Positions 33,975 to 43,309 of a stretch of 64,000 bases of DNA are shown one piece after another (positions within the stretch are counted from its first letter, which is position 1; every line of letters starts with the position of its first letter). The DNA comes from JBBSAT01 sp044223665. Its GTDB lineage: Bacteria; Myxococcota_A; Polyangia; Polyangiales; Sandaracinaceae. The notes beneath the pieces were generated by a model. That model was not told the origin of the DNA, searched no databases, and saw only the letters and a list, made by a program, of their open reading frames with translations. The translations under genes and the position numbers were made by a program. The stretch covers positions 13,954-77,953 of the forward strand of contig JBGALT010000016.1 in the NCBI GenBank assembly GCA_044223665.1, written 5' to 3'.

Positions 33975-34895
33975 GTGGCCGATCTCGTGGACGAGCTCCG
34001 GGCACTGGCGCACGCGGCGAGCGACGCCGACGCGTTCTCCGTGGCGCTCGGCACGACGACGGTCCGCGTCGCGGTCTCGCGCGACTCCGACGGCGACTTC
34101 ACGGCGGTCTCGCTGAGCACGCGCTACGACGACGTGGCGCGCGCCACGCCGGGCCTCTATCGCGACGGCGAGAAGCTCGCGGCCACGCGACCGCTCGACA
34201 TCACGCTGCGACGCGAGCACGCCGGCGATCGCGCGGCGAAGGCCGAGGGCACGAGCTCCGAGTTCCAAGCCGGCGACCCCGCGTTCGACGACGAGGTCTA
34301 CGTCTCGACCCCGACCACCGACGAGCGCGTGCTCGGCGCCGTCCTGAGCGGGCAGGTGCGGGCCGCCGCGCGCGAGCTCCTCGCCATGGGCTTCGAGCGC
34401 GTGGTGATCGATGGGGAAGGCGGCGCGGTGGTGGCGCGTCGGGGCCACGATGCGCGCAGCCCCGCGAGCGCCGTGCACGCGGTCGATGCGTTCGATCGCC
34501 TCGCGCGCGGCCTGCCCGCGCTCGAGCACTCGGGAAGCGCTCACCCCGCCCCGCCGCTCGGGTGGCTGACGAGCCTGCTCGGGATCGTCGGCGCCGCCGG
34601 ATGGCTGCTCAACGTGACGTGGGTGGGCCTGCTCGTCATGGCCGTCGACGCCACGCGGCCGGGGCTCCACGACGGCTCGAACGTCCCGGCGCCCGCGATC
34701 GCGGCCGCGATCGGCTTCTCCATCGCGGCCGGGATCGGCGGCGGCTGGGCCTACGGCGAGCTCCTGCGCGCGGCGGTGCGCGGCTCGTCGCAGGCCCACG
34801 AGATCGTCGGACGCGCACGCCTGGCCGCATTCGGCGGCCTCTCGGTGATCACGATGTTCTTCTGCGCGCTCGCCGCGCTCGTCGTCTACGACTGA
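33975..34895 (+). CDS. Hypothetical membrane protein, paralog B
   Basis: The 306-residue product starts at GTG and matches paralog A along its length. It has an N-terminal soluble domain with AGDRAAKAEGTSSEFQAGDP and VYVSTPTTDERVL, then C-terminal membrane segments WLTSLLGIVGAAGWLLNVTW and AIGFSIAAGIGGGWAYGELL. It probably arose from a tandem duplication that also took in or was split by the Tudor-like lipoprotein gene. Role unknown. Confidence 0.75.
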   Translation: MADLVDELRALAHAASDADAFSVALGTTTVRVAVSRDSDGDFTAVSLSTRYDDVARATPGLYRDGEKLAATRPLDITLRREHAGDRAAKAEGTSSEFQAGDPAFDDEVYVSTPTTDERVLGAVLSGQVRAAARELLAMGFERVVIDGEGGAVVARRGHDARSPASAVHAVDAFDRLARGLPALEHSGSAHPAPPLGWLTSLLGIVGAAGWLLNVTWVGLLVMAVDATRPGLHDGSNVPAPAIAAAIGFSIAAGIGGGWAYGELLRAAVRGSSQAHEIVGRARLAAFGGLSVITMFFCALAALVVYD

Positions 34896-34950
34896 CCTTG
34901 CCATCACCCGGTGAGGGCTGCCCGCAGCGGCTCGACCGTCGCCTCGCCCT

Positions 34951-35736
34951 TCAGAACGGCATCCGCTTGGCGAGGGCGGTGACGGCGGCAGCGGCGCCGA
35001 CCGGCGAGCAGCGCACCAGCAGATCGAGCGCGCGGTAGTCGAGACCGACGAGCACGCGCGCGCGATCGCTCCGGATCCCGGCGAGGCAGCGGGCCGCCAC
35101 ACGCTCGGCGGGGAGCGCGCGGCCGGCGAGGAACGCGGCCTCTCGCTCGCGCTGGGCGGGATCGACGGCATGACCGCGTCGGATCAGCTGCGTGTCGACG
35201 GGCCCCGGAAAGAGGAGCGTGACGCCCACGCTCGTGCCGTCGAGCTCGGCGCGAAGGCTCTCGCTGAAGGCGCGCACCGCCGCCTTCGACGCGGCATACG
35301 CGCTCTTGCCGGGAAAGCCGAGCCAGGCGAACGAGCTGCACACGTTCACGACGTGCGCCTGTGGCTGCGCGCGCAGCAGCGGCAGGAACGCACGACAGCC
35401 GTGGACGACGCCGCCGAAGTTCACCGCGACGAGGCGATCGAAGAGGTCGGGCGGGATCTCCTCGAAGCGGCCGGCGACCGAGATGCCCGCGTTGTTGACG
35501 AGCAGATGCGCCGTGCCCACCTCCTTCGCGAGGCGTGACCACGCGGCGCCGTCGGCGACGTCCATCACGTGCGCCGTGGCGTGACGGTAGCGATCGACGT
35601 GCGCCACGAGCTCCGGGTCGCGATCGACGAGGACGAGCGTGGCGCCCTCGGCATCGAGCGCCCGCGCGATCGCGACGCCGATGCCAGAAGCGGCGCCGGT
35701 GACCACACAGACCTTGGCTCCGAAGTCGCGAATCAC
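34951..35736 (-). CDS. Short-chain dehydrogenase/reductase
   Basis: The 261-residue oxidoreductase has the NAD(P) Rossmann motif VVTGAASGIG near residue 10, LLVNNAGIS, the catalytic Ser in VNVCSSFAWLG, and YAASKAAVRAFSESL with the Tyr/Lys pair. An Asp at the end of the second strand (LVLVDRDPEL) suggests NAD(H) preference. The start is GTG 35736, because no ATG lies near and this codon puts the Rossmann strand at the usual place. Its substrate is not predictable. It is divergent from the next gene. Confidence 0.88.
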   Translation of the reverse strand: MIRDFGAKVCVVTGAASGIGVAIARALDAEGATLVLVDRDPELVAHVDRYRHATAHVMDVADGAAWSRLAKEVGTAHLLVNNAGISVAGRFEEIPPDLFDRLVAVNFGGVVHGCRAFLPLLRAQPQAHVVNVCSSFAWLGFPGKSAYAASKAAVRAFSESLRAELDGTSVGVTLLFPGPVDTQLIRRGHAVDPAQREREAAFLAGRALPAERVAARCLAGIRSDRARVLVGLDYRALDLLVRCSPVGAAAAVTALAKRMPF

Positions 35737-35893
35737 GGCGATCTGCTCTCGGCGGCGACGGCGTGGGGGAGAGCCGGATCTCTTGCCGACCGGCCGCGTG
35801 CCCGCAAGCCGAACGAGCGCGTGCGCTGCGTCTCGCACCGACGCTGACGGTCGACACCGCGACGACGACGCGAGCGCCCGAGGAAGCCCGCGG

Positions 35894-36646
35894 ATGCCGC
35901 GTCGTAACATTTCGCGCGGAGGTGCAGCGACGGTGCTCTGGGTGGTGATCGGGATCGGGGTGTTCTTCGTCTTCGGCATCGGCCTCGGGATGGGCACCGC
36001 GACCAAGCCGGGAGACCTGGAGGCCGCGCGGGCAGAGCTGAAGCAACGCACGGGCCTCGCGCATGTGCCCGGCAACGACGGCATCCTCCTCGTCGCGGCG
36101 CGCGAGCTCGGCCGCGTCCGCTACGAGCACCGCTCGCACGCCGAGGGGCCGACGGACGTCTCCGTGGGCCACTGGCACCTCGAGCCTGCGCAGCCGCAGC
36201 GCGCGCGCCTGCGCCTGATCGAGCGACGCCTGGCACCCGTCTCGACTGGCGAGCGCGTCGCGAAGGCGGCGGCCGACGCCCTGATGCGGTCGAGCCGGAA
36301 GGTGACGATCACCCTCCCCGGCCCGGTGCCGATCGGCGTGCCGGCGCTCGACGAGCGAATCGTGGCGTTCACCGATGATCCGGCCTCCCTGGCGACGCTC
36401 GTGTCGGATCCGGCGCTGGTGGCGCAGCTTCTCGCGTGCGCGGAGCTCGACCTGGCGGTGGGGCCCGAGGGCGTCACGCTCCACGATCCGACGCGCCTCA
36501 ACATCGGCGCGCTGATGGATCCGGTGCGCATGGGCGAGACGAACGGCGCGGTGGTGGCCCGCGCCACGATCGTCGCGCACGAGAAGGCGATCGCGCTCCT
36601 CGAGCGCGTGGCCAGCCGCCTCGGGCCCAGCGCCGTCTATCGCTGA
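35894..36646 (+). CDS. Hypothetical single-pass membrane protein
   Basis: The 250-residue product has one N-terminal membrane segment (ATVLWVVIGIGVFFVFGIGL), then a large soluble domain. The positively charged MPRRNISRGG before it suggests the N-terminus stays inside and the domain lies in the periplasm. The domain contains SRKVTITLPGPVPIGVPALD and TRLNIGALMDPVRMGETNG, with no known signature. It stands next to a divergent SDR gene, and the 157-bp space between them should hold both promoters. Confidence 0.7.
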   Translation: MPRRNISRGGAATVLWVVIGIGVFFVFGIGLGMGTATKPGDLEAARAELKQRTGLAHVPGNDGILLVAARELGRVRYEHRSHAEGPTDVSVGHWHLEPAQPQRARLRLIERRLAPVSTGERVAKAAADALMRSSRKVTITLPGPVPIGVPALDERIVAFTDDPASLATLVSDPALVAQLLACAELDLAVGPEGVTLHDPTRLNIGALMDPVRMGETNGAVVARATIVAHEKAIALLERVASRLGPSAVYR

Positions 36647-36840
36647 CGGCGCGACCGGAAGCCCGTGCCGCTTCCGGGTGTGATCCGCACCCGTGGGTGA
36701 AGTCCTGCGACGACCCTGCTGCACAGCACGGTCGAGGCCTCATGGATTTCGCGTCGCGAGAGCGGCCTTCGGGCGTCGCCTGGCATCCGCGATCACACCC
36801 GCGGCTCCCGACGCGCGGGCCGAGCGCGTATCGTCGGCGC

Positions 36841-37482
36841 ATGCTCCTTCTCCCTGGCCTCGACGGAACGGCGACGCTCTGGCGCCCGCTCCTCGACGCG
36901 CTCGGCGACGCGGCGGCCGGCGCCGAGCTCACGACGTACGAGCGGGGGACGAGCCGCTACGAGGCGCTGCTCGCGGCGCTGCCACCCATGCGCGCGCCCT
37001 CGTTGGTCGTGGCCGAGTCGTTCGGAGGCCCGCTCGCGATCCGGCTGGCCGCGCGCGACCCGAACGTTCGCGCGCTCGTGCTCGTCGCGAGCTTCGCCGT
37101 GGGACCGCCGCTCGCGCGGCTCGCGCCGCTGCTGAGGCTCGCGCCGCGGCCCCCGTCGTTCGCGCTGCGCCTGGCGATGCTCGGCCAGGACGCGCCCGCC
37201 GCGCGGGTGCGGGAGCTGTCCGAGGCGATCGCCGCCGTGCCTCGGGCGACGATCGCCGCGCGTGTCGCCGAGGTCGCGCGCGTCGACGTGCGCGCTGCGG
37301 CTCGAGCGCTCGCGGTGCCGATCACGTGGGTGGTCGCCGCGCGCGACCACCTGGTGGGGCCGCCGCGCGACGTTCCCGGAGACGTCGTCACGATCGACGG
37401 TCCGCACCTGCTCGCACAGACGCGCCCGCGCGAGGTGGCCGCGATCGTCCGGAGCGTCGCGGCGCGCGTCGCGTCGGGTTGA
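36841..37482 (+). CDS. Alpha/beta hydrolase
   Basis: The 213-residue product starts abruptly with the first alpha/beta-hydrolase strand and oxyanion turn MLLLPGLDGTATLWRPLLDA. The nucleophile elbow is VVAESFGGPLAIRLA (Ser in AESFGG). Later VVAARDHLVGP and DGPHLLAQTRP supply the Asp and His of a triad. No lid domain is evident. It could be an esterase or lactone hydrolase, and the substrate is unknown. A 194-bp stretch with no gene precedes it. Confidence 0.85.
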   Translation: MLLLPGLDGTATLWRPLLDALGDAAAGAELTTYERGTSRYEALLAALPPMRAPSLVVAESFGGPLAIRLAARDPNVRALVLVASFAVGPPLARLAPLLRLAPRPPSFALRLAMLGQDAPAARVRELSEAIAAVPRATIAARVAEVARVDVRAAARALAVPITWVVAARDHLVGPPRDVPGDVVTIDGPHLLAQTRPREVAAIVRSVAARVASG

Positions 37483-37534
37483 CGACGCAGCGACCGGGAA
37501 CAAAGCGTCCGCGCTCGCGTGTCGAGCTGCCGTC

Positions 37535-38209
37535 ATGCGCGCCGCGCTCGTCCTCGCTCTGGTCCTCGTCACACCCGGCCTCGCGCAAGCCGACGCGTAC
37601 GCGTGGGGTGGCACGCGGGGCAGGGTCTCGATCATGGTGCTGCTCTCGGGCTTCCACGAGGGCGCCGGAAGCGACGGATGGGACGCCGAGAACGCCCGCT
37701 GGTTCTCGCGCTGGGCCACCCGGCTCGAAGCGATGCTGCCACCGGGAGCGCACGCGGACGTCGGTAGCCCGGAGCCCGACGGCGAGCTCGTGCTGAGCGT
37801 GCGCTCGTCCCGAGGAGGCACCGAGACCTTTCCGCTGGGCGTCGCAGAGGTGTTCCCCGGCGATCCGGCGCTCGATCGCGCGCTCGACCTGCTCTCGCGC
37901 CGCTTTCACGTCCCCGTCCCCGCCGCGGTGACCGGAGTGCGCGTCTACACGGTGCAGCTCCTCGCCGCCGCCCAGCCGTCCCACGCCGCGGACTTCGTCC
38001 GGTGGCTCGACACCCGCGTTCCCGCAAGCGAGCCCGACTTCTTCTGGGAGGCGTGCTTGCCCTGCTACCCGCAGATCGCACACGTGCTCGAGGACGGAAA
38101 CGGCCTGAGGCGCGTCGTCGTCGGCATGTACGCCGATCCGGCCGCAGCCCACCGCGCGGCGAGCGAGCTCCGCACGCGCGGGCTCCAGGCGTTCGTGCGC
38201 ACGCTGTAG
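37535..38209 (+). CDS. Exported protein with a C-terminal SPOR-like domain
   Basis: The 224-residue product has a signal peptide (VLALVLVTPGLAQADA) and a middle domain (about 30-130, LLSGFHEGAGSDGWDAENAR). Its C-terminal region (about 135-224) reads VYTVQLLAAAQPSHAADFVR and ends RAASELRTRGLQAFVRTL. That SPOR-type pattern binds denuded peptidoglycan at division sites. The fit is moderate. It may act in septal or cell-wall processes. Confidence 0.72.
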   Translation: MRAALVLALVLVTPGLAQADAYAWGGTRGRVSIMVLLSGFHEGAGSDGWDAENARWFSRWATRLEAMLPPGAHADVGSPEPDGELVLSVRSSRGGTETFPLGVAEVFPGDPALDRALDLLSRRFHVPVPAAVTGVRVYTVQLLAAAQPSHAADFVRWLDTRVPASEPDFFWEACLPCYPQIAHVLEDGNGLRRVVVGMYADPAAAHRAASELRTRGLQAFVRTL

Positions 38210-38268
38210 TCGTCGGCGACCTCGCACCGCTCGCGCCTCGAGCGCCGCCTCGCGAGTGGACTTCGGAC

Positions 38269-38637
38269 ATGCGTAGGCTCGCGCTGTCGGTCTTGCTCGT
38301 CGGATGCTCCGCCTATCCGCGCGCCGGCGAGGTCGTACGGCCCGAGTGCATGTGGTGGGGCTACGGTACGCAGTGCGGCGTCCGCTGCACGAGCAGCCCC
38401 GACGTGGTGTCCTCGGTACGGCCCCACTGGTACGGCAACGGCTACTGCTGCAGCGAGTCGCCCGGCGGTGATGGCGCGAGCGATCACTGCGTCTGCGACC
38501 ACGGCCACGCGGTCTGCGAGCGCTACCCAGGCGACACGGCCCCGGAGGCGCCGATGAGCACGTGCGAATTCTGCGGCCGGGCGGCCCCGGTCGACGCGGC
38601 AGGCGAGCCCGACGGCGGGGATCGAGACGCGCGCTGA
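38269..38637 (+). CDS. Small Cys-rich lipoprotein
   Basis: The 122-residue product has MRRLALSVLLVGCSA with a lipobox and about twelve further cysteines, including CMWWGYGTQCGVRC, GYCCSES and CVCDHGHAVC. Disulfide-rich small surface proteins of this type are frequent in myxobacteria and have no assigned function. A 363-bp gene-free stretch follows it. Confidence 0.7.
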   Translation: MRRLALSVLLVGCSAYPRAGEVVRPECMWWGYGTQCGVRCTSSPDVVSSVRPHWYGNGYCCSESPGGDGASDHCVCDHGHAVCERYPGDTAPEAPMSTCEFCGRAAPVDAAGEPDGGDRDAR

Positions 38638-39000
38638 CCGAGCTCCGTCGACCATGGGTACCCAAAGGACTGCGATTCTCGTGATCTCGATGGTGCTCGG
38701 TACGACGGAGAACGACTCATGGGTTGCGACCGGTTCCCGAGATCACGACCGTTCCTTCGGAGCTGGTGCAGAGGATCGAAGCTGGCTCGTAGCCTGCCGT
38801 AGCCCCACGACCGCGCCTGCAGCCACATCGCCGTGTGTCTGCGATGCCCGCCACCGTCGGCGAGCGACGCGTCCCCCCGCTCGCCATCGGCGGAACACGC
38901 CCGACTTCTCTGCTACACCGCCGGCCGCAATGATCGGCACGTCCCTCCGCTGCCTCCGGTCCGCACGCGACGCGCGCTCCCGTGCCCTCGTGGTTGCGTC
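38638..39000. other. Gene-free stretch with an inverted repeat
   Basis: No credible gene is seen. TCGTGATCTCG at 38679-38689 is the exact complement of CGAGATCACGA at 38738-38748, an 11-bp inverted repeat with a 48-bp spacer. The stretch is less GC-rich than its surroundings. It should contain the promoter for the ABC-F gene that starts at 39001. The repeat could be a regulatory protein site or an old element. Confidence 0.45.
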
Positions 39001-40629
<1,629 letters not shown>

Positions 40630-40724
40630 CGGCGCCGATCGGCGGGGAGAGCCGCGCGCGAGCCTCGCCTCCGCCGCGGGCGCCGCACGTGGACGGCCGC
40701 CGCGCCGGGTGCCAGACCGGGCGC

Positions 40725-41522
40725 GTGACGGTCCACGATCTCGCCCGACACCGCGCGCGTACCGGCCGGCGGCGCTGGCTCTTCGTCGTGCTCGCGGCGT
40801 CCGCGGGCGCGCTGCTCGTCGGGCTCGTGGCGATCTGCATGCTCGTGCCGGGCCCCTCCAGCGCACCGCCCGTGAGCGACGTGGTCGCGTTCCCGCCGCG
40901 CGATGCATGCCTTCCGCTCGTCGCGCACCGGGGCCCCGCGGCGTGCCCGTTCGCGCCGCGCGATCCGCGCGCCGGCAGCGACTGGGCGACGGCGTTCGAG
41001 CAGGGCCACGAGTGCCTCGACGCCGGTGGCCTCTTCCTTCCCACCGGCGAGGTGGTCGCGACCGACGCGCTCGTCGAGCCCGAGCACGCGCCGCTCGCGC
41101 CGCGCTTCGCGGCGGGCACGACGGCCGAGGTGTGGATCGCGCGGCGGGACGGCGACAACACGCTCGCGATGCTGCTCGTCGGGCGCGAGCGGCCCGCGCG
41201 CTTCGAGCATGCCGGCGCTGGTACGGCCTACGGCGTGGACTCCGGCACGGGCTCGTTCCTCGACGTCACGGCCGCGCGCTGGCTCTCGCGCCACGTGCTC
41301 GCGCAGCCCTCGCTCTTCGACGTGATGATGGGAGCGGGCTGGGAGACGAGCTCCCACCTCAACCTGTGCATCGACGGCGTGCGCGGCACGAACGTCGTGA
41401 TCTTCACGAGCGGCGCCGGCGACGGCGTCTACGATACCCACGCGGGCTACGACGCGCGCGGCGCGCTCGTGGCGCTGGTCACCGACTTCGGCCTCGATCC
41501 GATCGGCACCGAGGGCGAGTAG
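40725..41522 (+). CDS. DUF4241-family membrane-anchored protein
   Basis: The 265-residue product starts at GTG and has one N-terminal membrane segment (RWLFVVLAASAGALLVGLVA). A soluble region ends in SGAGDGVYDTHAGYDARGAL then VALVTDFGLDPIG. That C-terminal GxGDGxYxxxxGYDxxGxxxxLVxDF pattern is the DUF4241 hallmark. Function in the family is unknown, and some members act in polymorphic toxin immunity. It sits 75 bases before the flavoprotein operon, on the same strand. Confidence 0.75.
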   Translation: MTVHDLARHRARTGRRRWLFVVLAASAGALLVGLVAICMLVPGPSSAPPVSDVVAFPPRDACLPLVAHRGPAACPFAPRDPRAGSDWATAFEQGHECLDAGGLFLPTGEVVATDALVEPEHAPLAPRFAAGTTAEVWIARRDGDNTLAMLLVGRERPARFEHAGAGTAYGVDSGTGSFLDVTAARWLSRHVLAQPSLFDVMMGAGWETSSHLNLCIDGVRGTNVVIFTSGAGDGVYDTHAGYDARGALVALVTDFGLDPIGTEGE

Positions 41523-41596
41523 CCGCGCCCGCGTGGCCTCACGCGCGCCACACCGCGCACGCCGGTGCGTGTAGCATCGCCGGCCGGAGGGACGCG

Positions 41597-43309
41597 ATGA
41601 CCGAGCACCGAATCGTGATCGTGGGAGGGGCACTGGCGGGACCGACCGCCGCCGCGCGAGCGCGCGAGGTCGACGAGAGCGCGAGCATCGTGCTGCTCGA
41701 GCGAGCGCCGAGCGTCAGCTACGCGATCGGTGGGCTCGCCTACCATCTCTCGGGAGAGGTCCCCGATGCCTCGGCGCTCGATCGGGAGCGCGCATCGTTC
41801 TTCCACGCCAACTACGACGTCGACGTGCGGACCGGCGTGGAGGTGAGCGCCATCGACGCGCGCGGACGCACCGTGACGACGGCCACCGAGGTGCTCGCGT
41901 GGGACGCGCTCGTGGTGTGCACCGGCGCCGAGTCCATCGTCCCCGACGTGCCCGGGCTCGACGGCGCCACGAACGTGGTTCCCTTCCGCAACCTCGTGCA
42001 CCTCAAGGCGATCGTGCGCGAGCTCGCGCGCGGCAAGCGCGCGGTCGTGATCGGCGGTGGGCACTTCGGCATCGAGGCGGCCGACGGCCTCGCGCGCCGA
42101 GGCGCGAGCGTGGTGCTGGTGGAGTCGGGCCCTCGGCTGCTCGGCTCTTTCGCCCCCGGGGCCTCGCGCGCCGCGCAGCGCGGCCTCGAGGCGCTGGGCG
42201 TCGACGTCCGCACCGGCACGACCCTCGCGAGGGCCACGCGCCGCGGCGCACGCGTGACCGGGCTCGTCACCGTGAGCGGAGACGCCATCGACTGCGACCT
42301 CGTGGTGGTCGCTGCCGGCGTCCGGCCCCGCACCGGCCTGCTCGCACGCGCCGGCGCACGCACGCTCGAGAACGGCGCGGTCCGCGTCGACGAGCACTGT
42401 CGGACTTCGCTGCCCGACGTCTTCGCCTGCGGATCTTGCGTCGCCGTCCGCCACGCCGTCTCGGACGATCTCGTCTGGCTCCCGCAGGCCTCGATCGTCG
42501 ACAAGACGGCCCAGGTCGCCGGGGCGTGCGCCGCGGGCCGCGACGCCGAGCTCGGTGCCGTCCTCGGGACGACGATCCTCCGCGCGGGAAAGAACGTCGT
42601 CGCCCGCACGGGCCTCGCGCAGAGCGCCCTCTCGCGCGCGGAGGTCGCGCGCGTGCATCCCCTCTCGCGGGACGCGTTCTTCCCCGGCGCATCGCCGATC
42701 GCGATCGAGCTCGCCTACGATCCGCGCACCGGGCAGCTGCTCGCCGCCGACGCGTGGGGTCAGGACGGCGTGGACAAGCGCATCGACGTGCTCGCGACGG
42801 CGATCGCGGGCGGCCTCGGCGTGGCCGAGCTGGCCTCGCTCGATCTCGCGTACGAGGCGGCGTTCTCGTCGGCGCGCGACGCGGTGAACGTCGCGGGAGC
42901 CGTCGCGCTCGAGACCGCCGACGAGCCCGGGCTGGTCTGGTCGCCCGACGAGCTGGCCGCACGCACCGACGCCGTGCTCGTGGACGTGCGGAGCGCGGCC
43001 GAGCGCTCAGCCGAGGGCGGCCTCGCGGGCGCGCGCAAGAGCAGCCTCGCCGAGGTCCGCGCCGGACAGGATGCGCTCGCCGAGGCGCCGGGCCCGATCG
43101 TCTTCGTCTCGCGAGACGGACGGGCGGGCTACCTCGCGGCGCGCCTCGCGCGCGCGCGCGGCATCCACGACGCCGGCTTCCTCTCGGGCGGGCTCTGCTC
43201 GTGGGAGGCGCGCGGCCTGCCCGTCGAGGCGCTCGCGGCCCCGCGCACGAAGGGAACGCGCGGAACGAAGAAGAAGACGCGCCGAGGAGCACCGCGAGGT
43301 CGTTCTTGA
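41597..43309 (+). CDS. CoA-disulfide-reductase-like flavoprotein fused to rhodanese, catalytic cysteines lost
   Basis: The 570-residue product has the full layout of CoA-disulfide reductase/NADH oxidase with a C-terminal rhodanese. FAD motif VIVGGALAGPTAAARARE opens it, an NADH-binding GGGHFGIEAADGLARRG lies at about 150, the dimer-domain core is GVDKRIDVLATAIAGGLG, and the rhodanese covers about 455-550. The redox Cys of the usual SFANCGLPYY is gone: here SYAIGGLAYH with Gly45. The Asp of the second FAD motif (AAGDC) is Ser in FACGSC. The rhodanese loop has SRDGRAGY, with Ser505 for the nucleophilic Cys. It may be a flavin-dependent partner for the radical SAM genes that follow by a 4-base overlap. 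Confidence 0.85.
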   Translation: MTEHRIVIVGGALAGPTAAARAREVDESASIVLLERAPSVSYAIGGLAYHLSGEVPDASALDRERASFFHANYDVDVRTGVEVSAIDARGRTVTTATEVLAWDALVVCTGAESIVPDVPGLDGATNVVPFRNLVHLKAIVRELARGKRAVVIGGGHFGIEAADGLARRGASVVLVESGPRLLGSFAPGASRAAQRGLEALGVDVRTGTTLARATRRGARVTGLVTVSGDAIDCDLVVVAAGVRPRTGLLARAGARTLENGAVRVDEHCRTSLPDVFACGSCVAVRHAVSDDLVWLPQASIVDKTAQVAGACAAGRDAELGAVLGTTILRAGKNVVARTGLAQSALSRAEVARVHPLSRDAFFPGASPIAIELAYDPRTGQLLAADAWGQDGVDKRIDVLATAIAGGLGVAELASLDLAYEAAFSSARDAVNVAGAVALETADEPGLVWSPDELAARTDAVLVDVRSAAERSAEGGLAGARKSSLAEVRAGQDALAEAPGPIVFVSRDGRAGYLAARLARARGIHDAGFLSGGLCSWEARGLPVEALAAPRTKGTRGTKKKTRRGAPRGRS

